The notes: generated by a model not told the origin, from the sequence alone. Counted from the first letter of the stretch, positions 9,845 through 19,347 are shown. The stretch: DNA of 64,000 nucleotides from VBAS01 sp963773465 (GCA_963773465.1 CAVZBF010000002.1:372001-436000), one strand, 5' to 3'. Made by a program: numbers and translations.

Positions 9845-9880
9845 TGGTATAGATCAGGTTTTGACCTGCAAGTAATACCA
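9845..9880. promoter_or_regulatory. imperfect palindrome upstream of the protease/STAND/nuclease operon
   Basis: Two nested inverted pairs are present: TGGTAT (9845-9850) with ATACCA (9875-9880), and CAGGT (9855-9859) with ACCTG (9864-9868) around a TTTG centre. The structure ends 32 nt before the first ATG of the operon at 9913. It could be an operator for repression of a dangerous operon, or an RNA hairpin in the 5' leader. Confidence 0.4.
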
Positions 9881-9912
9881 TGTAGCGTATTCTTAAATCA
9901 AAAAACGTTGTT

Positions 9913-10674
9913 ATGCCATCCAATGATCTACAGAAATTTGTGGCTGAATTAAATTTAGCGCCGTCAGACTATTCTTATGAAGGATTAGCAACCAGGAGTT
10001 TTCTTGAAGCCGTCGAAGACCCAAATAAAGAAGCGGCATTTGTCAATGATAAAAGTCTTGTTTCATTTGCTGCTGGTGTCAGCATCCAAAACCGCGCGGA
10101 TCTTTTGAATTCGCTCTTGCTTGCCCAGCTTGCTGCCAATAGACAATTCTCTTCTGAAGATGATCTTAAAAAATGGTATGATGCTTTTTTTAAGCTGATG
10201 AACAAACTTGGCTGGCTTATTGAAACAAGCAAAACAACCGAATACATTGCAAAAGGAACTGTGGTAGAAATTGAATCGGTTGTGCTGGAAATACTTCAAT
10301 CAGCACTCGGTGGAAAAGTCATAGAAGTTGCAAAAAGTCTTATTAATGCATTTAAAAGCCTTACCGATGAGAAGAAGAAAAAATTTATTGCATTTGAAAA
10401 AAATACCCACTCTTTAAAGAAAGGATGTTTTTTATTTGGAGTGGCCGATGAACAAAACAATGCTTTGTCAGTGTCATTTTGTTTTATTCTATTGTCTTCG
10501 ACACATGAAATAAAACAGATCCTGTTTTTTAGGTCTCAAAAAGATGAATCAAGGTTAGAGACCGCAACGTTCAAAGGAACCCTGAATATTACGATCTATG
10601 ATAAAATAAGGAAAACTGTTATCGAAAAGTTGGAAGATAACGCCGAAAAATTTATTGCCGAGATTGAGATTTAA
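9913..10674 (+). CDS. first gene of the protease/STAND/nuclease operon, unknown function
   Basis: I do not recognise this 253-residue protein. The N-terminal half is helical and acidic. Residues about 108-150 (YIAKGTVVEIESVVLEILQSALGGKVIEVAKSLINAF) form an amphipathic, fairly hydrophobic stretch. The C-terminal third (KGCFLFGVADEQNNALSVSF and the following FILLSSTHEIKQILFF) looks like beta strands of a compact domain rather than membrane segments. It is followed after 22 nt by the first protease and has the same base composition as the rest of the operon. It could be the trigger, the proteolytic substrate or the final effector. Co-occurrence in homologous loci would tell. Confidence 0.75.
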   Translation: MPSNDLQKFVAELNLAPSDYSYEGLATRSFLEAVEDPNKEAAFVNDKSLVSFAAGVSIQNRADLLNSLLLAQLAANRQFSSEDDLKKWYDAFFKLMNKLGWLIETSKTTEYIAKGTVVEIESVVLEILQSALGGKVIEVAKSLINAFKSLTDEKKKKFIAFEKNTHSLKKGCFLFGVADEQNNALSVSFCFILLSSTHEIKQILFFRSQKDESRLETATFKGTLNITIYDKIRKTVIEKLEDNAEKFIAEIEI

Positions 10675-10696
10675 TGAGCATTAAACAAGTTTTTGT

Positions 10697-11908
10697 ATGA
10701 GTAATGAAGACAAACCTAAATTGGCAGAACAATATAGAAAGCGATTTGCTGCTGTTCCTGGACAAGGTGAGAGGCCAAATCCTCTGGAGGGAGCCGGTGG
10801 CGAAATTTCAGATGTAACCTTGTCAAATACAGATCTAATAGACAAGGCAGAACAATCGAGGGAAGAACTATACCGGATCATTCAGGAATATCTCAATGAT
10901 GATGCGGAGTTAAAAAAAATAGCCGATAAAATTGCCTATAACGGTAAGAACGCCCTTGCCGCAGTTGCTGAAGATAATTCGTCTTACCTGGAGAATAATC
11001 CAAGAATGCAAAACTATCTTGAAGTCATTGTGCGAACCGATGGTTCGCGGCCTTCTTTTATGATACGAAATGATAAGGTTGACAAGTTATCCAGCCCCGA
11101 GGGTGTCTGGTCAAGGATAGTTGATTCAAGCGGCGAATGTTTATTACATGCAATAAAATGTGTCGGTCGAATAAATGATCCTGAAGGCTATCATATTGGT
11201 ACCGGATTTTTAGTTCATGATAATATCATCGTAACGAATCGTCATGTGCTCCAGGCAATAGCAACCAAGGAAAACGATGGTTCTTGGCATATCATGAAAG
11301 GAGCTTATATTGACTTTGGCCATGAATTCAGAGCGCAGGCGAGCTTGCGTCCCCGGAAGCTGGAAAAAGTGCTTTTTTGCCCAAATAAGTATATTGATCC
11401 CAGAAATATCGATCATAGCAAGCTTGATTTAGTTTTGATGCAAGTCGAAAAAGCAACTGCACTGAACAAACCGCCGAGAGTATTGACTTTCGGACTTGCC
11501 ACTGAATGGTCCGAGGACACCAATTATATATATACAATTGGTTATCCAGGTAACCCCGGTTTAGCTGGCCTTGAAATCTATGGCACCTTGCTCGAACAAT
11601 TGTTTAAGTCGACTTTTGGGTATAAGCGGCTGGCGCCAGGGATGACCATACGATCAACGAGTCATAACCAAACTTGGACGGCCACTCACGATGCCACTAC
11701 ACTTGGTGGCAACTCAGGCTCGGTTATCGTAACAGCCACCAATGGATGTGTAGCCGTCGGCTTACATTATGGAGGAACAATTGCTGCTCCAAGAGAAAAC
11801 TGGGGACATATTCTAGGACACACCATTAATTCAATGAATAGCCTTGAACAAGTAACGCTTGAAGAATGCCTAAAGAAAAATGAGGTTGTTACCGCAAATA
11901 CATTGTGA
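10697..11908 (+). CDS. trypsin-like serine protease with helical N-terminal extension
   Basis: This 403-residue protein has a chymotrypsin-fold protease domain at about 150-385. The catalytic triad is readable: H183 in FLVHDNIIVTNRHVL, D244 in SKLDLVLMQV, and S340 in TTLGGNSGSVIV. There is no signal peptide, so it acts in the cytoplasm. Residues 1-145 are a charged, helical extension that probably carries the sensing or interaction function. It is preceded by the unknown gene and followed 24 nt later by a second trypsin-like protease. Two intracellular proteases next to a STAND NTPase and a nuclease point to a proteolytic signalling relay. HtrA-type quality control is unlikely because PDZ domains and an export signal are absent. 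Confidence 0.9.
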   Translation: MSNEDKPKLAEQYRKRFAAVPGQGERPNPLEGAGGEISDVTLSNTDLIDKAEQSREELYRIIQEYLNDDAELKKIADKIAYNGKNALAAVAEDNSSYLENNPRMQNYLEVIVRTDGSRPSFMIRNDKVDKLSSPEGVWSRIVDSSGECLLHAIKCVGRINDPEGYHIGTGFLVHDNIIVTNRHVLQAIATKENDGSWHIMKGAYIDFGHEFRAQASLRPRKLEKVLFCPNKYIDPRNIDHSKLDLVLMQVEKATALNKPPRVLTFGLATEWSEDTNYIYTIGYPGNPGLAGLEIYGTLLEQLFKSTFGYKRLAPGMTIRSTSHNQTWTATHDATTLGGNSGSVIVTATNGCVAVGLHYGGTIAAPRENWGHILGHTINSMNSLEQVTLEECLKKNEVVTANTL

Positions 11909-11932
11909 TAAAGTTTTCATCCAGTTTCCACC

Positions 11933-13792
11933 ATGCTAACTCCACAGCAAATAGCTAATGCCTTAAATACAACGAGGACTGAGTTTGCAAAAATTTTCTC
12001 GAAAGCGCAATCGCTGATAAATCTGCCACCTGAGCAGTGGGTAGAATTTGAAGTGACCGCTGTAGATGAGCCGGATGACAAAAGAGCATTCGAGAAAGCA
12101 TTGATCCATGCGAATGAAAAAGGCTTTTTGTTTCTTGTCGTTGTTGTTGCCACGAACTCCGGGCTTGAGAACGGTGTTCTGGCCCAATTCCTATTAAAAC
12201 AAGTATCTCAATCTAACGCCGCTCTGCAAGCGATGAGCAATCCGCCCGCGGGATTTTCAGAACCAATGATATTCAGTAAAGGTTTATTGAAGTGTTCGCA
12301 GATGACGGGTAAGGTAATGATCAATGGAGCAGCCGAAGGAACAGGAGTTCTTGTTGGACCTAATTTATTTCTAACAGCATGGCATGTTATAAAAAGCATG
12401 TTCGATTTTGGTGCAGATGCACAGGGTAACCCGACATACACCGAAAAAGTTCCGCTTCCATCATTAGCTGTTGAATTCAATAATATGCTTGATTTAGTCG
12501 GTAATGCCGTCCAGATGACGGGCGGAATCACTGTTAATGCGCATCAAAGTTGGCTGGTTATCTACAGTCCTTGTCACCGCTTGGAGCTTTTAAACCAAAT
12601 TCCTCCAGATCCAGCCGAACTTGACAGATTTTGTGATTATGCTATAATACGGTTGTCGAAGACAATCGGCTATGAAAGAAAGTGGATAGAATTATCAATT
12701 AATAATATTCCTGAAGACAATGCCAGCATCGTATTGCTTCAACATCCCAACGGGGTTCCTTTGAAGATGGATTACAGCAGAGTTGTGAGAAAATTGCCAA
12801 ATCCACCCCCACCCCCCTATCGATTTCTTCATGGCGTTAATGCATTGCCTGGTTCTTCAGGAGGCCCTTGTTTTGACAAAGAATTTTTTTTGATCGGTAT
12901 TCATCAAGGCGAGTGGCCAGAAAAAGTCAATGGCAATGTAACAAACCGGGGAGTTCCTTTATCACCTATCATCAGACATTTTACCGCAAAATTTCCGCAA
13001 TTGCCCATTCCTGATCCGGCAGATTGCCCCGTATGGTGTATTGATAAGATATCATATTCTCCAATTATTGGCTATGACGACTTTCAATCGGATATATGGA
13101 AAATAGTCATACCTGGACAAAAAAGAATAGTCACAACTGCGGGCACTGAAAATTCAGGTAAGAGCTTGATGATGTCTATTGTGTATGCGATACTCCCTGA
13201 TGATGATCATCTTAAGATCACACTTGATGGCGAAGCCATTGCGGAGAAAACAGCTTTGGAAATTGTGAAACTGATTTGCGATAGAGTTGGGAAAGAAGTA
13301 CCTGCAATAGCATCGGTGGAAGCATTTGGCTCAACACGGTCGGCTTGGTTAAAGGATGAAGTAGTTCAAAAGCTAATCGATGCACTGAATGAGAAAAGAG
13401 AAAAGCGAATCGTTTGGATTTTGATAAAAGACCTGAACCATATAAGTATTAAAGGAGAAGATGCATCAGATTTCCTTTTTGGCCTGTATGACCGCATCAA
13501 CAAGGAAGACTGGTTGCGTTTCTTACTCGATGGAATGCGAGCAGATATACCCGATACCGTAAAACCATTCACTATTAGGTATCGCACTCGGGACATCCAG
13601 CTACAAGAGATCGTGAACTATCTAAAAAGAGGATTTACCGAATTTAATAACCCGCTCGATGATAACGCAATTAGTTGGATGGCAACGTTCCTTTACAACC
13701 AATATCAAAAAGAACTAATGGACAATCCACTAAAAGCGATGGAAATTTTAGCTGACGATAGCCAGGAATTGCTGCTAACTAAAATTAAATAA
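11933..13792 (+). CDS. trypsin-like protease fused to a P-loop domain, with EAD-like N-terminus
   Basis: This 619-residue protein has three parts. Residues 1-105 form a small helical domain ending in ALIHANEKGFLFLVVVVA, which resembles the effector-associated, death-fold-like adaptor domains of bacterial conflict systems (tentative). The protease domain (about 120-355) has H151 in FLTAWHVI, D235 in FCDYAIIRL and S309 in LPGSSGGPC. The C-terminal part (375-619) has a P-loop, G404-x4-G409-K410-S411, in VTTAGTENSGKSL. It resembles a short NTPase or adaptor domain, with VWILIKDLNHI a possible Walker B strand lacking the usual acidic pair. It is cytoplasmic, with no signal peptide. It probably couples NTP or partner sensing to cleavage of a partner in the same operon. 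Confidence 0.88.
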   Translation: MLTPQQIANALNTTRTEFAKIFSKAQSLINLPPEQWVEFEVTAVDEPDDKRAFEKALIHANEKGFLFLVVVVATNSGLENGVLAQFLLKQVSQSNAALQAMSNPPAGFSEPMIFSKGLLKCSQMTGKVMINGAAEGTGVLVGPNLFLTAWHVIKSMFDFGADAQGNPTYTEKVPLPSLAVEFNNMLDLVGNAVQMTGGITVNAHQSWLVIYSPCHRLELLNQIPPDPAELDRFCDYAIIRLSKTIGYERKWIELSINNIPEDNASIVLLQHPNGVPLKMDYSRVVRKLPNPPPPPYRFLHGVNALPGSSGGPCFDKEFFLIGIHQGEWPEKVNGNVTNRGVPLSPIIRHFTAKFPQLPIPDPADCPVWCIDKISYSPIIGYDDFQSDIWKIVIPGQKRIVTTAGTENSGKSLMMSIVYAILPDDDHLKITLDGEAIAEKTALEIVKLICDRVGKEVPAIASVEAFGSTRSAWLKDEVVQKLIDALNEKREKRIVWILIKDLNHISIKGEDASDFLFGLYDRINKEDWLRFLLDGMRADIPDTVKPFTIRYRTRDIQLQEIVNYLKRGFTEFNNPLDDNAISWMATFLYNQYQKELMDNPLKAMEILADDSQELLLTKIK

Positions 13793-13812
13793 CCAATTGT
13801 CATTTTTATATT

Positions 13813-16800
13813 ATGGATGATAGAACTGTTCGTCGATTGAACTTGGTATCAAAGTTTCAAGAAAGGATGAGAACAAATACTGGCGAAAGCATAAAGACTG
13901 TCGTCCCTGATACCTTTCCTGAACTTGGAACTCCGGTGGAAAATGATCCCGAATTGGATTCTAAAATTGCAAGGGTCAAAGCGTGGTTTCAACCGTTGCC
14001 GATTGGGGTGGATCCTGCACTGGAGCAATTAACAAAGAAGCTGGAGCCAGCTTTTCAGCGTGCTGCTCTATCCGGGAAGTTTAATCCAAAAGATCTGATC
14101 AGTGCCACGCTATCGAAAAACGATCAGCAAAAAATATTAAGCATAATCGCCAGGTATTGTCAAGTAGAATCGATGAGCGAAGTTCAATGGTGTTTGAATA
14201 AACAAAAAAGAAAAGAGGTACTTCAACAAATGATTGAAGACGCCAATATCTATGATAAGGTACGACAGCCTTTGCCCCGAACAGATACAATGGGAAATAT
14301 GTTGAGAAAGATCATTGAGGAAGGCGATAAAATTAAGCTTGCTTCGATGTCTCAAGATGAATTACGATCATGTTTACTTGCGCTGGAAGTCACAAAAGGT
14401 TTGGAATTTGTAAAGCCTACCGAAGATGAAGTCAGAAAGCTCATTAAAGTATCAGATGCACTCGATAATTATAATACAATTACGAGTGGGTTTGTCGGGA
14501 GGGAAATGGAATTATCGAAGCTACATGCCTTCATCGATCAGCCGTCGCCTAATTATTGGGAAGGCTTTTTAATTACCGGTCTTGGCGGAGTGGGTAAATC
14601 GACCTTGGTAGCAAAGTTCTTGGGAGATGTTATTGCACAAAATAAAGCTACAGCAGTTATAATTGATTTTGACCGACCAGGTATTGATCCTAAAGATACA
14701 TTTTGGCTTGATCTTGAAATAAGCCGGCAGGTTGGCGCGCAGTATCCTGAATTTGAAATAGGGCTGGGCAAATTGAGAAAAGAGTTAAGGGATATAAGAG
14801 AGTTTGAACCGGATTCACCAGATTTTGCGTCAGAATCCCCGGAATCATTACGCTATAGTCATAATATTATTTCTAATATCGGGTCGCTATTGTTCAGCAA
14901 CGACCATCACGAAAAGCCTTTTTTACTAGTGCTTGATACGATAGAAGAGGCGACACAGCGACTTCTTATGTCAAAGGTGGTCGACTGGATCGATAACATT
15001 GGAAGCGTACTGTACCCAATAGGCTTAAAGGTGATTTTTTCAGGACGACTTTTTGACGATTCATTGATGCAAATAAAACACCTTAAACACGTGACGGAAA
15101 CCGTCGAATTAAAAGAATTTGATAGTAAAGTCGCCCGTAAATTTCTTATTCAAAATAAAGTCAAGGAAGATGAGATAAATCAAATTCTAAAATCTGATAT
15201 TGTCCCACTGCGGCCCTTAGAATTAAAGCTGGTTGCAAAATTGCTTGAGGATGGTTCATTAAAGATAGACGATCTATTAAGCGATTTGTCTGGTGAAAAG
15301 AATAATCATAATACAAATGAGCTTTTTACTGGAATCATTTACCGACGGGTACTGATGCGTTTAAAAAACCCTCTTGCCCGCGAAATCGCGTGCCCTGGGT
15401 TGATTCTTCGTTATCTTACTGCAGAACTGATCTTGTATGTATTAACACCTGCTCTAAAACTGCCCATTAAAAATCTCGATGATGCGGATAGAATATTGAA
15501 TGAGCTTGCTTCTTATAACTGGCTTTGTTACACGGAAAGAACAACCACATCTTATAAAGTCTGGCACCGCAAAGATTTGAGACGATCGATGCTGACGTTT
15601 ATGATTGCTAAAGAGCCAGAAAAGGTTAAGGCCATTCGGAAAGCGGCTATTGCCTATTTTAAAATGCAAAAAGCGAATGATGCGAGAGCAGAGCGCATCT
15701 ATCATCAACTGATGCTTATCAGTTCGCCAAACTCGAAAGAATACATTGAAAAAGCAAAGCTTGGCGAAGCGAATTCTTATCTAATTGCTGACTTGGCGGA
15801 TTTGCCAAGACCTGCTCAAGTGGTAATGAAATTTGCCACTGATCAAGCGATCAGCGAAGCTGAAGCAATGTTGTTGCCTGCCCGATATTTTGAAATGGCG
15901 TATCTTGACACAGGAAGAAAGCTAGTGAGGAGCCGACAGTTTTTGCAAGCTTATGAGGTATTCAAAAGAGGCAAAGCAATTGGTATTAAGGAAGAAAAAA
16001 ACATAGACAGTTTAATTGACCGCTGGGACACCGAGCTATTGTACAACCTAATCGAATGGGATGAAATTAAACGGTTGCCTTCTTACCAGCGAAGTGATCC
16101 TCATAATCATTATGAAGTGGCACTTGTCAACTATAGCTTTCCAGCAGCCGTAATAGATCCTTCGGCTAAATTTGATAAGTTAGCAGCGTTAACATACAAT
16201 TGGGCAAAAGGCGACATAATTTATCAATCGAAAACTGCTCGTCCTGACGCCGGTCTTTTACTTTATCGTTTATCGCACGCGTTCATTCTTTTAAATGCTG
16301 CCGGAAAATTACCTTCTTCAATTCGCGGAGATTGCAAAAAGATACTGAAGAGTCTTGCGTCTGAGGATACGCCGCACTTAGTTGAAAGAAGTCGTTTATT
16401 ACTTCATTTTTTAGCTTATGAAAAACCGCCTGATCAATACGTTTTATCGACGTCGCTGATAAAATTAGATCCAGAGTGGATAGCTGCTCTTCAAGAAGTT
16501 GTTCCTTCCGGGAGTAAACCCCTATCGGAGCGTTTAAGTAATTTAATGCGACAATCATTAAGTGCTAGTTCTGTTACTTCAAAATCGTGGCTGAATGATG
16601 TTGATGGCGCTAAAGTGAAACTGAGTTCTTCGGAGCGAAAGACATTACTCCTTCTTCATGGGCTTCCGTTTGATCAAATTGTCAAATTTATTAAGGGACC
16701 TGATTCAATTTTTCGAGATCCCTGCCGATATGCTATACTTGATGCATTTAAAGATCAGAAGTCTTATATGCAATTAGCCGAATTAATCCAGTCTTCAATT

Positions 16801-17043
16801 AAGGTCACGCTTACCGACTTGAAGCCAAACAATTTTATCGAAACGATTTCAAGTAACCCGGAAAGCGGCCTGGAAATATTTATCGAAATTATAGACCGGA
16901 GCTGGGCAATGGGAGAGTTTTTAAAGAATGCAAGTGAGCTGCGACCACAGGCTTCGAAATTAATCCAAGTGCGGAAGGCTTATGAGCGATGGGACTCCGC
17001 TTTTCAAAAATTAGTTACTCAAAATATTAATCGTAAAAAATAA
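13813..17043 (+). CDS. STAND-type NTPase
   Basis: This 1076-residue protein has a helical N-terminal region (1-220) and an NTPase core introduced by GFVGREMEL (226-234), the usual entry to AAA/STAND modules. Walker A is G256-LGGV-GKST, and Walker B is FLLVLDTIEEA with D375. A sensor-like VIFSGR follows at about 417. The C-terminal half (about 560-1076) is helical, as in superstructure sensor domains. STAND proteins act as switches that oligomerise on recognising an invader. Lying 20 nt after the protease-P-loop protein and 10 nt before a nuclease, it is the likely sensor or scaffold. Length and domain order recall NACHT/Avs-like proteins, but no effector domain is fused to it, so the proteases and nuclease presumably act in trans. 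Confidence 0.88.
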   Translation: MDDRTVRRLNLVSKFQERMRTNTGESIKTVVPDTFPELGTPVENDPELDSKIARVKAWFQPLPIGVDPALEQLTKKLEPAFQRAALSGKFNPKDLISATLSKNDQQKILSIIARYCQVESMSEVQWCLNKQKRKEVLQQMIEDANIYDKVRQPLPRTDTMGNMLRKIIEEGDKIKLASMSQDELRSCLLALEVTKGLEFVKPTEDEVRKLIKVSDALDNYNTITSGFVGREMELSKLHAFIDQPSPNYWEGFLITGLGGVGKSTLVAKFLGDVIAQNKATAVIIDFDRPGIDPKDTFWLDLEISRQVGAQYPEFEIGLGKLRKELRDIREFEPDSPDFASESPESLRYSHNIISNIGSLLFSNDHHEKPFLLVLDTIEEATQRLLMSKVVDWIDNIGSVLYPIGLKVIFSGRLFDDSLMQIKHLKHVTETVELKEFDSKVARKFLIQNKVKEDEINQILKSDIVPLRPLELKLVAKLLEDGSLKIDDLLSDLSGEKNNHNTNELFTGIIYRRVLMRLKNPLAREIACPGLILRYLTAELILYVLTPALKLPIKNLDDADRILNELASYNWLCYTERTTTSYKVWHRKDLRRSMLTFMIAKEPEKVKAIRKAAIAYFKMQKANDARAERIYHQLMLISSPNSKEYIEKAKLGEANSYLIADLADLPRPAQVVMKFATDQAISEAEAMLLPARYFEMAYLDTGRKLVRSRQFLQAYEVFKRGKAIGIKEEKNIDSLIDRWDTELLYNLIEWDEIKRLPSYQRSDPHNHYEVALVNYSFPAAVIDPSAKFDKLAALTYNWAKGDIIYQSKTARPDAGLLLYRLSHAFILLNAAGKLPSSIRGDCKKILKSLASEDTPHLVERSRLLLHFLAYEKPPDQYVLSTSLIKLDPEWIAALQEVVPSGSKPLSERLSNLMRQSLSASSVTSKSWLNDVDGAKVKLSSSERKTLLLLHGLPFDQIVKFIKGPDSIFRDPCRYAILDAFKDQKSYMQLAELIQSSIKVTLTDLKPNNFIETISSNPESGLEIFIEIIDRSWAMGEFLKNASELRPQASKLIQVRKAYERWDSAFQKLVTQNINRKK

Positions 17044-17053
17044 ATACAAATCT

Positions 17054-18010
17054 ATGGCAACAGCAAATTTAAATCTAAAGGCGAATCTATCGTCTATGAC
17101 AAGAATTGGGGATATTTTGTCATCTACAGTAAACGCCGAAATGGTCGAGGCGCTTGAACGTGCCGGTCATGAGCCCACTACTAATTCAGAAGCTTTTGAA
17201 GACCGAAACGGTTATGAACCGAATTTTTTAGATGGCTGGAATATTGAAATGCCCAAATTGACGGGTGAAATGAAAAATGATATGCGTGAACTGAGGCGTG
17301 GAGGTACCGGTGTGGAATTGAAGTACCAGAACTTTTCGGTGATCATGTCCAAATCTCGGCATTTGCCTTTGATCACCGCCGTTAATATCAATGGAGAAGA
17401 ATCAAAAAAGCAGCCGCGAATCAGCGTATGGAGTTATGATGGGCGCTTAGACAAACAAGACCAGGTTGGCGATGCCCTTTATGACAATAATATCCTGGAT
17501 CGTGGGCATATGGTTCGAAGAGAGGATCCGGTTTGGGGAGAGAATTCGAAGGTTGCTAATATTGATACGTTCCATTTTACCAACAGTTGTCCTCAAATCG
17601 CGGGCGTGAATCAGGTGATTTGGCTAGGGCTAGAAAATTATGTCTTAAAGAATGCCAAAACAGACAAAATGAGGGTGAATGTTTATACCGGACCAATTTT
17701 TAATAAAAGGGATATGGAGTATCGTGAGGTAAAAATACCTGCGGCGTTTTGGAAGGTCGTAGCAATCGTTACCGAAGAGGGAAGGCCTTCGGCTACTGCT
17801 TATAGAGTGAGTCAGAAAAAGGAACTTGGCGATCTGGAGTTCGTATACGGTAAGTATAAGACTTTTCAAATAAGTATCAGGCAGGTGACGAAACTGACCG
17901 GACTTGACTTTGCTGAACTTGTTGAATATGATGGGTTCTCCCAGCATGAAGCAGGAACAGGAGAAATGGTAGAAAGAACTTTAGAGGACTTTTCGGATAT
18001 CCAAATATAA
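17054..18010 (+). CDS. DNA/RNA non-specific (NUC, beta-beta-alpha-metal) endonuclease
   Basis: This 318-residue protein carries the NUC signature D149-R-G-H152-M, with H152 as the general base. FTN177SCPQ supplies the metal-binding asparagine, and W190-L-G-L-E194 is the conserved helix of this family. There is no signal peptide, so unlike secreted NucA-type enzymes it must be held inactive in the cytoplasm. About 100 residues precede the catalytic fold (hydrophilic 1-75, then VELKYQNFSVIMS), a plausible inhibitory segment. As the last gene of an operon with two trypsin-like proteases and a STAND NTPase, it is the obvious killing effector. Activation by proteolytic removal of the N-terminus is an attractive inference, not something the sequence proves. 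Confidence 0.9.
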   Translation: MATANLNLKANLSSMTRIGDILSSTVNAEMVEALERAGHEPTTNSEAFEDRNGYEPNFLDGWNIEMPKLTGEMKNDMRELRRGGTGVELKYQNFSVIMSKSRHLPLITAVNINGEESKKQPRISVWSYDGRLDKQDQVGDALYDNNILDRGHMVRREDPVWGENSKVANIDTFHFTNSCPQIAGVNQVIWLGLENYVLKNAKTDKMRVNVYTGPIFNKRDMEYREVKIPAAFWKVVAIVTEEGRPSATAYRVSQKKELGDLEFVYGKYKTFQISIRQVTKLTGLDFAELVEYDGFSQHEAGTGEMVERTLEDFSDIQI

Positions 18011-18232
18011 TACGACGGAATTGTTGAATTAGGCAATTTGCTAAGTTGTCAAACTACAAATCATAATGAACAATTCGCCATAGCATTAATTCAAGGACAC
18101 AATTTTGACACAGTCTTGTTAGTATTGCTTGAAAACCTGAGAGAAAGAATTCCCGTGGTAGGCACGTACAGTCATTTATTTCACGACAGAATTTTGACGC
18201 AGATTTGGTTTATGCAATTAATAGCGAGTGGT

Positions 18233-18257
18233 GCATAGAATCCGGCGCCAGGCACAT
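18233..18257 (+). repeat. tRNA 3'-tail-like repeat, copy B (candidate relic attachment site)
   Basis: This ungapped 25-nt match contains GAATCCGGCGCCAGGCAC and shares 17 of 25 positions with the tail at 33480. It lies about 220 nt after the NUC endonuclease stop and about 80 nt before the putative left end of the IS91-like element. The rest of 18011-18337 holds no convincing gene. Confidence 0.45.
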
Positions 18258-18417
18258 ACTAGCCATCCGCAAAACTGAGTTTCAATCTTTACTTTTTCTA
18301 TACATTGTGTTTTATATCATAAATTCGAGTGTTGAACCAACATCGCCTATTCAGGCGCTGAGTTTTTAGATTCTTATATCTTGTAGTTTGTTTTTTAATT
18401 TATAAAACTATAAGATC

Positions 18418-19340
18418 ATGGAAAAAAAACATTAAGTCCGCAGGCTATTGCGGCATTAGAAAAAACCAGTCAGTATCTATCAATTGGTCATTACAGCCCA
18501 CTTACCATTCGTAATTATCTTTCTGAGTTACGCTATCTGTTCGTTTATTATGCTGACGTCAATCCGCAAGATTTTACCGAAGAAATGACACTGCGGTATT
18601 TATTGTACCTGGCAAAGACTCTTGGATGCAGCCGTGTAAAATGCAGAATGGCTGCGCAAAGTATTTCTTTCTTTTTTCGTCATGTATTGAAGCTACCTTA
18701 TGTAGTTCCTTCTCTTATTTATCCACGGCAGAGCAGCAAGCTGCCGCCGGTGATGAATGCACAGGAAATAAAAACACTCATTGATTCCATTAAAAACATC
18801 AAGCATCGCACAGTTGTAATGCTTTTATACAGCACCGGTATGCGTCTGAGTGAAATTGCTTCTTTGAAGATTACTGATATAGACAGTAAGAACATGCGTA
18901 TTAAAGTGGTGCAGGGCAAGGGAGCTAAAGATCGCTATACTATTTTATCTGAAGCGGTATTGCAGGAACTCAGGGCTTATTACATTATATACAAACCCGT
19001 AATATATTTATTCAATGGCTCCCGCAGAGGTTGCCCTATCAGTCACCGCAGCATACAGCATCTTGTTCAAACCGCATTGGCAAAAGCCGGGCTTGACAGT
19101 AAAAATTTTACAGTACATACTATCCGACACAGTTTTGCAACACATCTTGTAGATCATGGCACGGATCTGCATACCGTAAAAGAACTTCTGGGACATAGCA
19201 CTTTGCAAACCACCATGCGCTACATGCATCTTACTACCACACGCAGACAGGGAATCATCAATCCCTATGATGCTTTACCGCAGGGAAAAGAAAACACATC
19301 AACATCACCTAAAAAAACAAATCCGATAGCTATCGGATGA
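18418..19340 (+). pseudogene. tyrosine recombinase of the IS91-like element, frame interrupted at an A8 tract
   Basis: The catalytic domain is intact: R in STGMRLSEI, HTIRH, and LGHSTLQTTMRYMH with the tyrosine nucleophile. The open frame starts only at ATG 18585, but the same frame continues upstream with convincing core-binding sequence (LSPQAIAALEKTSQYLS, then HYSPLTIRNYLSELRYLF) back to the A8 tract at 18422-18429. No start codon exists in that frame before an upstream stop. ATG 18418 is one frame off: reading M-E-K-K and then slipping -1 on the A tract restores a 307-residue protein. This is programmed frameshifting, a recent mutation, or a sequencing error in a homopolymer. Such recombinases accompany some IS91 transposases. 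Confidence 0.75.
19321..19338. repeat. 18-bp perfect palindrome between the recombinase and transposase genes
   Basis: ATCCGATAG-CTATCGGAT overlaps the last codons and stop region of the recombinase, 9 nt before the transposase start at 19348. It could sequester the transposase start in mRNA, or serve as a binding site. It is too short of a T-run to be a terminator. Confidence 0.5.
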
Positions 19341-19347
19341 TGCTGGT

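Noticed and set aside
10697..13792. HtrA/DegP-type periplasmic proteases
   Set aside because: No signal peptides and no PDZ domains, and they are linked to a STAND NTPase and nuclease.
18038..18238. 66-codon open frame after the NUC endonuclease
   Set aside because: No ATG start, no recognisable domain, and it ends inside the tRNA-tail-like repeat. Probably chance.
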